Shown one piece after another: positions 1 to 11,622 of a stretch of 64,000 nucleotides of DNA; position 1 is the first letter of the stretch; each line of letters opens with the position of its first letter. Source of the stretch: Argopecten irradians (lineage: Eukaryota; Mollusca; Bivalvia; Pectinida; Pectinidae); contig NC_091134.1 in NCBI RefSeq assembly GCF_041381155.1, positions 16,308,008 to 16,372,007 of the forward strand. Reading direction: 5' to 3'. A program made the position numbers and the translations under genes. Below the pieces are notes generated by a model that worked only from the letters and a program-made list of their open reading frames with translations, ran no database searches and had not been told where the DNA came from.

Positions 1-299
1 CTGTTTTGACCGTTAAAACAATTTTGATTGTTCCATCCTTAGTATTCATCTATTGTTAAATGATAAAAACACATGTGTAGCTCTTGCAAAATATTACAAC
101 TTTTTCTTCCATTTACGTCTAGTGTCATAAATTTGTCTAGTATTCAGCAATAAACAAAATAATTCAGTTCGATCTACTATCAATGTGCGATTTTCTTAAT
201 TTGGCTCTGTATATAATAGCATATAGAAGTTTTTGAAATTTAAACAATTAAAATGTGTGAGTCTATTTTATATCTGTTTAACGATAGAATGATTTCATA

Positions 300-565
300 A
301 TAAAAGCGTGGAAGTGATCGGATTAGGGGGGCGTATCATGTACGATTCGCGCCTCTAATCCCGCTTAGAGGATTTTGCGCTCCTGTAGGGATGTGTCCAT
401 TGTTCGCTACAATCTACTCTTTAGCCTTTCACTGAGAGTGGTAAAGCTCGTTCGCGTTGGACAATACGATCCTAAAGGATAAAGTTAACTAAGGAAATGC
501 TGGGTATTAGAGGGTAATTAGACCAGTGTAACAGATAGTTTACAAGTATCTTCCGAGCTCAAACG
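300..565 (+). promoter_or_regulatory. Possible promoter or 5' untranslated region, copy A
   Basis: A GC-richer island in AT-rich DNA, 350-600 bases before the ATG. It contains an imperfect hairpin (GGATTAGGGGGGCG pairing with CGCGCCTCTAATCC around 320-362). It is almost unchanged in the second copy (2070-2330). Open frames that follow (569-793 and 2338-2565) lack an ATG. The regulatory role is an inference from position and composition only. Confidence 0.3.
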
Positions 566-919
566 ATCTTGTTGACCAAAAGGACAGCATTTAGTAGTCT
601 TCGGAGATCCAAGTTGGAACTTTCAATCAGATGGAGCAATACAAAATGTGAAAAGGAATTGGTTGAAAAGGAGAAAAAAATATTTTTTAAATTTCTAAAC
701 AACACTTGTACATTTTCCGTGTATAATTGCGAATTTACTGTTTTAATTAGAACTGGACGTAGTAGTTATGACATTTGTTCCTATGAAATGTGATTAAACT
801 AATGAAATAGCGCGATAACTTTGGAAAGGAATAATTTCGTACAAGTTTTTTTAAAGTATATGCAAATTGCGCTGGACAAGTTATCATAATATTTTGAGAC
901 TTTTGTGAAATTATTGAAA

Positions 920-1067
920 ATGAGCGAAAAGGATTACAGCGATGCTGAGGATCTTACATATAAACCGAACAAAGAAGTCATCTCCAGACTCGGACACAGT
1001 GAGAATGATTCTGGGGAGGAAGAAATAGACGTTGTAGATGATAACGACAACGACTCATCAGACAGAG
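920..1067 (+). CDS. Homeobox gene, first coding exon, copy A
   Basis: ATG at 920 has an in-frame TAA shortly upstream, which fixes the start. The exon codes 49 residues ([19 protein letters not shown], then an acidic Asp/Glu/Asn-rich end) and stops at GACAGAG before a GTAAGG donor, in phase 1. This phase matches the acceptor at 4462. The coding part is identical to copy B at 2692-2839, so either exon would give the same protein. No domain is recognised; the acidic composition could fit an activation region. Confidence 0.8.
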
Positions 1068-4000
1068 GTAAGGAATATTTCTTTAGAGGACGAACTCAAG
1101 TTTTGAAATGATGATTTGTATTTCAAATTTTTTCAATTGAGACGTTTTTAGGGCGACAAAATGGCAAGTAAATATATTCTTTACGTATATACAATAATTT
1201 GTATCACGCTGATACAATTTAGGATTTAGTCTCGTTAAAATTTTTTTAATTCAATTTTGTTTTAAAAATCAGCATGCATAATTAAATTACCAAAAATGTA
1301 CTGTAAAAATGCGGGAGTTGACAATATTTACTCTTTTAATGCAATGTATTACAACTCATGCACAACTTTCCATTTCTATTATATTTTTTAGGTTGTCCAT
1401 ACTTTTTTTCTCAAGAAAAGGGGCAATGCTCCTGTTTTTGATAGTGAAAAAATACCATTTGTCAGCGATGGAGCATCTTTAAAAAACAAATCGTATTGTC
1501 CCTTCTTTTTTTCTTTCATTATGATAAGGTTGTATCGAATTAATGAATCTATTCAAAAGCCATGAAACAAAGTCCAAATATTATCACGATAAAATGGACT
1601 AGATCTAGATTTCTATTTAAATTCAATAAATTCAACAATATTTTTGTCTTTTTGCATACAAAATAGTTTATCGTCCTTTCCATCCGTCTTTTTGTCTGAA
1701 TTTTTTGTCTTCACTCTTTTGGCCACGAGAACAAGAAACGTAACAAACTTTCATCTAGGTCTTTAAGGACTGTTTTGACCGTTAAAACAATTTTGATTGT
1801 TCCATCCTTAGTATTCATCTATTGTTAAATGATAAAAACACATGTGTAGCTCTTGCAAAATATTACAACTTTTTCTTATATTTACGTATAGCGTCATTAA
1901 TTTGTCTAGTAGTCAGCCATAAACAAAATAATTCAGTTCGATCTACTATCAAGGTGCGATTTTCTTAATTTGGCTCTGTAAATAATAACAAATTGAAGTT
2001 TTCAAAATTTAAACAATTAAGATGTGTGAGTCCATTTTATATCTGTTTAACGATAGAATGATTTCATAATAAAAGCGTGGAAGTGATCGGATTAGGGGGG
2101 CGTATCATGTACGATTCGCGCCTCTAATCCCGCTTAGAGGATTTTGCGCTCCTGTAGGGATGTGTCCATTGTTCGCTACAATCTACTCTTTAGCCTTTCA
2201 CTGAGAGTGGTAAAGCTCGTTCGCGTTGGACAATACGATCCTAAAGGATAAAGTTAACTAAGGAAATGCTGGGTATTAGAGGGTAATTAGACCAGTGTAA
2301 CAGATAGTTTACAAGTATCTTCCGAGCTCAAACGATCTTGTTGACCAAAAGGACAGCATTTAGTAGTCTTTGGAGATCCAAGTTGGAACTTTCAATCAGA
2401 TGGAGCAATACAAAATGTGAAAAGGAATTGGTTGAAAAGGAGAAAAAAAATATATTTTTTAAATTTCTAAACAACACTTGTACATTTTCCGTGTATAATT
2501 GCGAATTTACTGTTTTAATTAGAACTGGACGTAGTAGTTATGACATTTGTTCCTATGAAATGTGATTAAACCAATGAAATAGCGCGATAATTTTGAAAAG
2601 GAATAATTTCGTACACGTGATTTAAAGTACATGCAAATTGCGCTGGACAATTTTATCATAATATTTTAAAACTTTTGTGAAATTATTGAAAATGAGCGAA
2701 AAGGATTACAGCGATGCTGAGGATCTTACATATAAACCGAACAAAGAAGTCATCTCCAGACTCGGACACAGTGAGAATGATTCTGGGGAGGAAGAAATAG
2801 ACGTTGTAGATGATAACGACAACGACTCATCAGACAGAGGTAAGGAATATTTCTTTAGAGGACGAAATCAAGTTTTGAAATGATGATTTGTACTTCAGAT
2901 TCTTTCAATTGAGACGTTTTTAGGGCGACAAAATGGCAAGTAAATATATTCTTTACGTATATACAATAATTTGTATCACGCTGATACAATTTAGGATTTA
3001 GTCTCGTTAAATTGTTTTTAATTCAATTTTGTTTTAAAAATCAGCATGCATAATTAAATTACCAAAAATGTACTGTAAAAATGCGGGAGTTGACAATATT
3101 TACTCTTTTAATGCAATGTATTACAACTCATGCACAACTTTCCATTTCTATTATATTTTTTAGGTTGTCCATACTTTTTTTTCTCAAGAAAAGGCAATCT
3201 CAGAGAAGAAGAATATTATAAAACAATTATTAAATTCCTTATAACTTTCAAATATTGCCTGCAAGATTATGTTTTAAAATAAGTTTGATGTGTGAAATTC
3301 CTGGTTAAATAGCCCTCTTTTTGATTCAGATGAATATTAACAGTAAATTTTCATAATGAAAAAGGGAAAGAAAAAATATCTAAAAATGCTTCTCTTCCGT
3401 GGCTTTTAATAAGAAAAAGATATTACAAACACGTTTTATTGTGTTGCTTGAAGTGCAGTCATTTCTGTAATGAACATATCATTTATAGTTAATTAATTCT
3501 TCATTTTTATGATGATTTGTCTATTTTTATCATATATAAAATAAGCGTTAATAATTCTACTATATTGAATTAAAAAAAAGTTACTCACATTCGTATTCAT
3601 GGGATTTAATTCCATTAATTTCAATTACTATTTACAAATAAATTGGACAGGGCAAAAGAGTATGCCATATTTTTCTCAACTTTAAATAATCTCATTATCT
3701 CGAATTGCTCAATTTCGTTTATTTTTGCGCTATTCTTAAAGTTTCAATATTAAAATCTTCATTGACTACTTGATATATTCAGTCTAAAAGACGCTAAATT
3801 TTATATGTGTTCTATGTACATAAATCTCACGCGATTTTTTTAAATAACAAAATATCTCTAATTGTGAAAATAACATTTCATGTTTTACATGTACTTTTTA
3901 TTTCCTTCAAACACATCTTGCAATATCAACTATTTCTTTAAAAACCACAAACAATGTGGGTAGTTTTTTATCAAATAAAATTACAATTTGAACAACCAAG

Positions 4001-7000
4001 AACATTTTTTTTTAAATTGCGTCCACAATGATATTGATCCCTTTTAGCTGATATTATAACACAATTTCTACAATTTCTATAAGTACAATTAATAGTTTGA
4101 AACAATTTTTTAACAAATAAAAGGATTATCAATGCACTGGTATTTAGTAAAAATCAATAAAAAAAACCCGCTCGAAATCTTCACATTAACGGAACAGAAA
4201 CATTTCAGATTTAATTTGAATCAAAATAGACAGGACAAACTTACCTGCCTCTTGTATGTTTCAATTTATTTCAAAACCATATCATGCTTTGTTTAAACAA
4301 TCTGTTTTATAATTTTTCAAGGACATAATAAAGTCGGTTGAACTATAAAAAAAAATCGAGATAACCATTGAATTTTTGGGCAGTAAAGTATTTCGGATAA
4401 ACACAAATCTCCAACTGATAAGAGTTCGAGATAATGCAGTTTCATCAATGTTTCCTTGACAGGGTATGATCAGGAAGTTGATTGTGATGGCGATGCGGAT
4501 GATGATTTATCAGCTTCATTGAAGAAACAAAGACGGAACCGGACCACATTTACCGCGGAACAGCTCCGGGAACTGGAGGCGGTGTTCACCCACACACACT
4601 ATCCGGATTGTACTCTCCGGGAACAGATCGCCGAGAAAGTGGAACTCACAGAGGCGAGGGTCCAGGTGTGTATATTTCTAATAAAGATAAAAAATTACGA
4701 ACCATATCACATTTGAAGTCACTGTAAACATGACTTTAAGTACGATTTCGCGAATTCAGACAATCCTTTGTTTTCTAAATGTATGAAATGCTAAAAATGA
4801 AAATGCTATAAAATAAGAAATAAAATAAAGTAAAAACTAACAAAAAAAATATCAAGAAGAAATATTGCTCGTAAATTTTGAAAAAATGCTGAAAGCTTTC
4901 GATGGCTATTTTATTGCCTCGACAAGGGGTACATTTTTTCAGCAGTTTGTTTAATATTATTGGTGTCGTATGCATTAACTAATTCATTCCTGGAATATCA
5001 TAATTGATAGGCCTATAGTCTTTGATTTAGAAGAGTTTAAATGCGTTTTCGGGAGTTGTGAGTTAAATTGCGTTTTTGAGAAATCAAAATCAGAAGCGGG
5101 GAATTCTGCTTAATCACGTTAAGTGGTAGTATTTTAATGAATAGTTACTGCAAGTAAAGGTTAAATTCTTAGAAAAAATAGAATTTGTACAAAAACCATT
5201 TATGTCGTGAAGAACACCGTACCCATCTGTTTATAAGCAATTTGTTTCCAATTTTGTTCTTTATAAATAAAAATTAAAAAAAGAGATGCACTCCCTATTG
5301 AGTTAACATGACAATATATCACTTGAGCTGAGTCAAAAAACAAATACCATATGTCACAAATCGTGAGTATTTATTTTAAAAATAATTTAAGTCACCAATC
5401 TCACAGTCTTTATTTTTCCATTATGGGCCTTGCTCGAGGTTCATGCGGTATAACGCCATATAGGCCGAATCAAGGGTCCTTAAGTTTGATATTAGATGCA
5501 TTTTATGTGGTTTCTTTGACAATTGTTAAAAAGATTATCTCATCGTGTGCATGTTACTAAGTAATTACAGGAAGAACAATGGCTACAGTACGGTGCTCTG
5601 AAGTACTCACATGTGGACTATAGATAAAAATAACAATTAAGCGCGCAATATCGCCCGCTTTTGATGTCACGAAAGGAATTTGAGAAATCAAAAACAGAAA
5701 CGGGTAATTCTGCAAAAAAAAAAAAAAAAAAAAAAAAAAAACCGTTAAGTGGTTGTATTTTAAAGAGTAGTTACTGCAAGTAAAGTTTATATTCTTAGAA
5801 AAAATAAAATTTGTACAAAAAGCGTTTATGCAGTGAAGAACACCGTACCTATACGTTGAGAAGCATTTTGGTTACAATTTATAAATAACCATATGTGACC
5901 GATCGTGAGTATTATTTTAAAACTAGTTTAAGTCACCAATCTCACAGTCTATATTTTTCCATTATGGGCCTTGCTTGAGGTTCATGCGGTAAAACACCAT
6001 GGCCATATGGACCAAATCAAGGGTCCCTAAGTTTGATATTACAGTGCATTTTTATTTAGTTGGGCCTTTTGATGCAGTTGGTGGACCAAATCAATGGGTC
6101 CCTAAGTTTGATTATTTAGTTTCTTTGACAGTTGTCAAAAAGACATCGTGTGCATGTTACTAAGAAATTACAGGAAGAGCAATGGCAACAGTACGGCGCC
6201 CTGAAGTACTCACGTTTGGACAATAAATAAAGTTAGAATTAAGCGCAAAATCGCCCGCTTTTTACGTCACTAAAGGAATGAAAATGGAAACACCGAGTCA
6301 ATATGCTATATATCGAATCTCGCGTGAGAATGTATTATCAAATGAGAAATGTAGGGAATAAGAGCATCTATGTGGTATTATTTGGATGCAAATGCATATA
6401 TAACCGATTTATTTTGTATTTTGTTACTGAGTCTAAGATTAAGAACTTGTAGAAATAGCATTCCCCCAAACTTCAAGCTATCTTAAAAGTTTGTATCCCC
6501 AGGGTAGAGATTAACAGTCCCTGTTTTGGAGATAAAGGGCCAGATTAAGCGCTCCTGATACATGTACGAGAAACAGTACACAGGGGGCGCTGCGGGATAC
6601 CAGTAACAGATCGGTAATTTTATAAATTGGGAGAGTGATGGAAAGTTTCCGACATAGTAAAAGGACAAAGCAATTTTAACTAATCCTCTTTTAGGTTCGC
6701 AGGGATGAATTGTTGAGAAGAATATCCCTATTGTGGAATTAAAAAGAAAATTGATCAGAAGCATCAGACATTTTCACTAATGAGGTAAAATACTCTCCAT
6801 GTGAAAACACTGTACACGGCGATCGCTTACAATTATACCGCCGACGAGTGTCTCTTGGTGCGGGAAAGGGAAAGGACTTTTATAAAGATTAAAATCAAAC
6901 TGTTATTTTCACTTAAAACCACAAACAAAAGCATTGCCTACGAATATCCACAATCCATATGCACATTTATCTATGTTCCTGAAGAAACTACAGTCATATA

Positions 7001-10000
7001 TTGTTTTTCCTGGTATATATTTTTTTTACTTCAGAATTACCCAATCATACCTCTACCATCAAGCGTTATCTTGTTTTATTTATTCAAGTGGAAAGAAAAT
7101 CATTTGAAATATCTGACCAAATATGCTTGTAGAATGCACATGTACAACAATGTGCTAAACAAAAACAGTTGCGGCTGTCCCAAACTATTGTAAAATTTTA
7201 TCAAACTGCTATGTAGCATTACTATCAGAAATAACATTGAAAGACTGCATTTATTAGCGTACATGTAAGCGAGAACAATATCATAATTTTATTTGTCAAA
7301 TCTGTCGTGTTAAGCATTGCGCGCCACCAGAGAATGAATTTGTCGTTATTTATCAACTTGTCTGTATAGGTATTAACAGAATTACATGTTGTATAAAAAC
7401 TCGCTAATAGGTTATCAAATATTAATATGTTCTATTTGTCAAACCAATCGGATTTGAAATTAGATTTATTATAATGTTTAGACTTACTGCCAGTACGTCG
7501 ATATCCTATTAAAACACTACACATAGGAATATAGGCCGAACGTATACATTGTTAGATTAATCTGCTAATATTTATATGGATATACACACACGGTGATATA
7601 ATCAACGCTTCCTAATAACACTTGAACATAACCCGAGTTTCCTCAAAGCCCTGACACCCGACTTGTACATATATGTTAGACACTGCACTAAACAAAACTA
7701 GGACTTAATAGTATAAGAGAGCGTCGATTTGTTTAGATTTCTGAAAAAATGATTGATTTTATTGATTTAATTCCCTCTTGTCTACTTCATTTTTACCATG
7801 TAGGGATTTAGATAAATACTAATCTATTTCCTAATTTTACATTAATTATTATAACTTTCAAGATTTCCATGTCTAGAAATACTGATAAAGATTAATATCC
7901 ACAATGTGGAAATGAAGAACGATGGGTGTATTGTTAAAGATGAAAAAAAAAAAAAAAAAAAGAAAAACAGACAGACAAAGAAACAAAACAATAAGATGAA
8001 TGTGAAAACAAATAAACCAACAAAACGTAACAACGTTTGTAAATAATTCATTTTTGTAAAATGTTTGCGTGCCTTTCGTGACATTTTTATATAAAAAGCA
8101 ATATCCTAACACAGCGGTGTTCTACTTGTTTAGAAATTTTACATGGGGAGAGAAAATGAAACTTTCGACATTGTTGTCACTCACTCTTGGTGGGCGTGTG
8201 TTACGATCCAAAAAATTAGGAAGATCATCGCCTTATCTGTACAAGTCTCATCGACTAATCACAAATGTGCGCCCATATATACGTGTTGATTTCTCAACGT
8301 GGCATCCATTATCCATTTCATATTTACTACCAAAGTCTAGACCATAGTTCCTAGCCACTTAGAATAGACTACAATAACTAATATCATTTCTTTCCTATGT
8401 GTTGCGTAACTGTAATTCCTGATACTACGAGGGGGCTCTGTTAACACCCAGAGTCCGAAATACACAACAATAAGACAAATATTTGTTTATCGTTAAGAAT
8501 CGAGGTTAAATACGGATTACTTATAAGGAATAATTATATAATTTACTACATAACTGATATATCAGACGACCCATCCAAACAAATTCCCGTGCCATTTTGA
8601 CAAACCGTTATAATCGGATGGACCGCATAAAGACTTGCTGTGAGAGTGAAGATTTTTTTGGTCGGGGAATTAAAAACGAATCCATAGACTATATATTAGC
8701 CTATAGATGTATTCAATCCGTATCTAAAAGAGAAGATTAAAAATGACAGTTAGAAATTGATATTTCTTGAATAAAACCACCGCGTTAATTCCAAACAAAT
8801 CTGTTTTTCACAATCGGAATTAATACCCGCTAGCAATCTTGCTGTCCTATTATCTAGCAGAATTTCGATAGTGCTTCTCGCACGTCCAACGAATATACAT
8901 GTTACTCTCCACATGTCCGACGAATCATACTGTTTACGTGGTTTTAAATGACAATTTGATAATGATGAGATTATTATGGTTTATTAGAATATCCCGGTGT
9001 TGACACGTGCAGGGTTTCTGACGTAAGTCAGGCGTTTCAGGCTAATCTGGAGAGCGTCTAGAATTAATCTATTGTTGTACTTTCCCAATTAAAAACAGAT
9101 TTATATAAAATAATCGAAAAAAACACACAAACTAGACAGGATAATTCTCCTGGATTAGACGTTTTAGCATGCACTTGTAATACCTGTTTTCAAATATCCC
9201 AATTAGTTTAAGGATTTATAATCTTTCTTCAAATCAATCGTGTCATTTTGATGAGGGAAAACCTAGATTAAAAATATTAAGTTTAATTTCAATCCAGATG
9301 AAATATTGGTTTTGTTAAATTATGAACTTTCTGAAAAGAAAGATGTTTTCTACGAGACACGGATGGGTTTTTTGTATAACGTATATGACTTAAGGGGGAA
9401 ATAGAGATTAAAATAAATCTCAAACTCTGTTTAAGTTCACGGATTAGGATAAAGATATTATACAGCGGATTTTTAATAAATCCAAGGAAAAGCTTTTCTC
9501 TTTAAAACATACGTGCTTTCAATTAAAGTTTAAATGCTTAAATTTGGAAAAGTAATTTGGACAATAGAATAATTATAACTTTTTAAATTAAGGATAATTA
9601 AATAAAATTATAATCCTTATTAGAACTTTTAAAATTTTAATTCGAAAGCAACATGTTTTTGCTTGATGTAATTCGATTAGGTTAGTCGCTTGGCAAAGTT
9701 ACAAATATTTGATATGTCATTATAAATTACCGTGTTGGTGGAAGAACAGTAATGGGTCTAAAATAGAACCTTGCGAAACTCATGTTTTAATTAAAAAAAT
9801 AAGAAAAATAAACTAAGATAGTGACATGTTTATTTTAACTTAAAACAATAACGGGTCTAGAAAAGCACCTTGTGGAACACGTGTTTTTCATTTAAACAAC
9901 GTGCATTTTTTATTCTATAGGTATGGTTCCAGAACAGAAGAGCGAAATGGAGGAAACAAGAAAAGAATATAGTGCGCATGTTCGATGTCTGGCGACACCG

Positions 10001-11622
10001 ACTTGAACCATACCATGTTACACCACCGCCGTTTTCACCGATGGGATACAGTCCATCAGCATTCACTTCCGTCCGCAGTAGCATGTTTCCATGGTTACCT
10101 CGACTTCCGTTAAACCTTCCTCCCGTCCTCCCACTTCCGACGTTTCTACCGGAACCTACGTCACCATTTACAGGTGCGTATTCACTGTTTATGACGGTTT
10201 GTATATACCGAAACGACTTGGGTTCAGTGCAATTTACCGTCAATTACCCCCATTTTCCGGTGATTATGACATCATCTTTTGATTTTTTTGACGTCATAAT
10301 CACCGAATGTGGGATAATCGACGGTAAATCGTACTTGACTCACGGCGTTTAAGCTAGGATCTCCAAACTCCCATACTTTTTTATTGTTTATTTCTTAACA
10401 CGTTCTACGAAATACTTAAGTCATGATGAAAACGCCGCTTTACACGGCCTCGTTTTGGATATAATAATGATGATTACGCAATCTGGTACTACAAGTAGTA
10501 ATACATGTACAGTATGTGTTAATCGTTCTTTCTCAGCCACCGTTCAAACCACAAATTTACATTTTAATTGCAGTCCCATTATGTAACTTACCAAGCGCAG
10601 TTGGCAGTCATATACTAATAAAGGCCCATTACCTTCGAGCAAAATATAAAGGTTTCTTAAAAACATTAATAACACCAGAAAATGCATACCGATGATCTAA
10701 AATAAGTTACGACACCAAACATATGCAAGATTTCCTGCGTAATATATGAAAACAGTGGAGAGTCAATTCGCTGTTTTGCCGTCTGGCGCAGTGATAGTCA
10801 ACTACCGCGCGGTATTTAGGACGACGGCGGGAAACATAATACGACCCGCGTTATGAAAATAAACATATTATTTATTTTAATCAAATCGTTCAGAAGGTTT
10901 GATGTCTATATATGTAGTATTAACACGGTAAGTTAAATATTTTTTAGGACTCTACAAAATTATCGATCTTGTTTTTTACATTCCCATTTTAAAAATTAAA
11001 AGCCGTTTCTGAAAGGTAGTGGGCCTTTAAATCGCTTATCAAAACGTCATTATCATTGTGACGTCACAATTGTCGTGCTAGCGATCACGGACAACGGCTG
11101 TTCAAATGGCTGTTCCAACCATGATGATAACGAATGATTAATTCACTATAGATGCAAAATCCCTTGGTATTCAACATAAAATTGTAGCCAAATGTAAATT
11201 GGACGTCTTTCAGTTTGCATTCATAGCCAAAATGAATGCCAACTGGACAGAGGCAAATCCAACATGAAGCGCTAGCGCGCTTCATGGAATTTGCCTCTGT
11301 CCAGTTGGCATTCATACATTGGCTATGACTTCCAACTGAAAGACGTTCAATGCTTAAATAAGAAATAATTTAAGTTATTTTGACCATAACGTAACATTAC
11401 GACCTGATTGTTGATTTATTCTTTCTTCCAGGTGAAATGCCACAACTTTCATCTGTCAAACAAAACATGGACATTTCACAGCGGAAGCATTTTGAATCCT
11501 ACGCGAGGGACTATTTACACAGATTCACTGCAGAAAACAGAGATCGCTACGCCAGAGAACAGCTGAATAAGCGATCACCTCACGTGCATTCGACAACGTC
11601 ATCACCTCCAACGAGAATATAA
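920..11622 (+). CDS. Paired-class (Q50) homeobox transcription factor, 4 coding exons
   Basis: Spliced model: exon 1 at 920-1067 (or its duplicate 2692-2839), exon 2 at 4463-4665, exon 3 at 9921-10173, exon 4 at 11432-11622; phases 1, 0 and 1 match and give 264 residues. Residues 1-65 are very acidic. The homeodomain spans residues 72-131 and begins [13 protein letters not shown]; helix 3 reads [17 protein letters not shown] with Gln at homeodomain position 50 and Asn51, so it should bind TAAT-type DNA sites in the nucleus. The intron between homeodomain residues 46 and 47 is typical of the paired class. A Pro-rich stretch follows the homeodomain; there is no paired domain and I see no OAR motif at the C-terminus. 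By eye the homeodomain is nearest Prrx, Drgx and Isx types ([30 protein letters not shown]), but I cannot place it in one family, so no symbol is given. Confidence 0.92.
2692..2839 (+). CDS. Homeobox gene, first coding exon, copy B
   Basis: Duplicate of the exon at 920-1067, with the same ATG, the same 49 codons and the same GTAAGG donor in phase 1. It is the copy nearer to exon 2 (1.6 kb intron), so it is the simpler choice for the transcript. It may be an alternative first exon with its own promoter, since about 1.7 kb of surrounding sequence was copied with it. Which copy is used cannot be told from the sequence. Confidence 0.82.
3197..4462 (+). other. Homeobox gene intron 1, unique part
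   Basis: Very AT-rich sequence between the duplicated first exon and exon 2. No repeat, hairpin or open frame of note was seen. Confidence 0.6.
4463..4665 (+). CDS. Homeobox gene, exon 2 (homeodomain residues 1-46)
   Basis: The acceptor TTTCCTTGACAG ends at 4462 and the donor GTGTGT starts at 4666. The exon codes an acidic linker ([14 protein letters not shown]) and then the first two helices of the homeodomain through TEARVQ. It enters in phase 1 and leaves in phase 0. GC content is clearly above the flanking intron sequence, as expected of coding DNA here. Confidence 0.92.
5075..6275 (+). repeat. Tandem duplication of about 600 bp in homeobox intron 2
   Basis: The block 5075-5678 recurs at 5679 to about 6275 (offset about 604 near the left end). 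Shared marks include GAAGAACACCGTACC, TCACCAATCTCACAGTC, CATTATGGGCCTTGCT and ACAGGAAGA before a GCTACAGTACGG-like run. Copy 2 has gained a run of about 28 A (5714-5741) and a short internal repeat of GGTCCCTAAGTTTGAT. Divergence is higher than in the first-exon duplication, so it is older. Part of it resembles the interior of the foldback element at 24656-25450 (GGAAGAACGATGGCTACAG), so it may be a mobile element. Confidence 0.85.
6290..9740 (+). other. Remainder of homeobox intron 2
   Basis: AT-rich intron sequence with a poly-A/GA-rich patch near 7943-7975. Short open frames here (for example 6801-7193 and 8069-8347) have no recognisable motif or splice context. Nothing else supported was seen. 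Confidence 0.5.
9751..9890 (-). repeat. Two short LINE reverse-transcriptase-like islands
   Basis: On the minus strand 9785-9751 and 9883-9848 read [11 protein letters not shown] and [13 protein letters not shown]. Both match the conserved PQGS-x-L-x-P-L-LF segment of non-LTR reverse transcriptases. The two islands lie about 100 bases apart and the sequence between is AT-rich without further match. They look like a decayed, tandemly duplicated LINE scrap next to exon 3 of the homeobox gene. Confidence 0.45.
9921..10173 (+). CDS. Homeobox gene, exon 3 (recognition helix and Pro-rich region)
   Basis: Starts directly after TATTCTATAG with [15 protein letters not shown], the missing part of the homeodomain, so the link to exon 2 across 5.25 kb is secure. 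After the homeodomain comes a region rich in Pro, Phe and Ser ([31 protein letters not shown]). The donor GTGCGT starts at 10174, phase 1; reading frames stay open past it by chance to 10352. Confidence 0.9.
10620..11028. mobile_element. Short inverted-repeat element (MITE), AAAGGCCCA ends
   Basis: Ends AAAGGCCCATTACCTT and AAGGTAGTGGGCCTTT form a near-perfect terminal inverted repeat. A second, diverged copy in the same orientation lies at 22041-22405, sharing CGCTGTTTTGCCGTCTGG, GACCCGCGTTA and AAATCGTTCAGAA. There is no coding capacity, so it is a non-autonomous DNA transposon. It sits in homeobox intron 3. The target duplication is unclear (TAA or TTA). Confidence 0.7.
11202..11348. mobile_element. 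Foldback element in homeobox intron 3
   Basis: Near-perfect palindrome: arms share CGTCTTTCAGTT, CATAGCCAA and then GAATGCCAACTGGACAGAGG, with a centre of AAGCGCTAGCGCGCTT. It would form a hairpin of about 70 base pairs in DNA or transcript. It ends 83 bases before exon 4. Confidence 0.8.
11432..11622 (+). CDS. Homeobox gene, last coding exon
   Basis: The acceptor TTTCTTCCAG ends at 11431 and restores the frame of exon 3 (Gly-Glu-Met at the joint). It codes the last 62 residues: a charged, probably helical stretch ([20 protein letters not shown]) and a Ser/Thr/Pro-rich end ([10 protein letters not shown]), then TAA. It does not resemble the OAR tail of Prrx, Drgx or Rax proteins. The exon match rests on phase and open frame rather than on homology. 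Confidence 0.78.

Larger units (their letters stand above)
1..3196 (+). repeat. Tandem duplication of the first-exon region, unit about 1.77 kb
   Basis: Positions 1 to about 1424 match 1770 to about 3196 with only scattered base changes and tiny indels. The left end of copy A is cut by the window edge, so the array could be longer. Copy B runs into unique intron sequence at about 3197. The coding exon and a GC-richer block at about 300-560 (and 2070-2330) are the best preserved parts. High identity over noncoding DNA suggests a recent event. Confidence 0.95.

Noticed and set aside
569-2565. Pair of 74- and 75-codon frames conserved between the duplicated blocks
   Set aside because: They lack an ATG, and their conservation only reflects the recent duplication; more likely 5' untranslated or promoter sequence.
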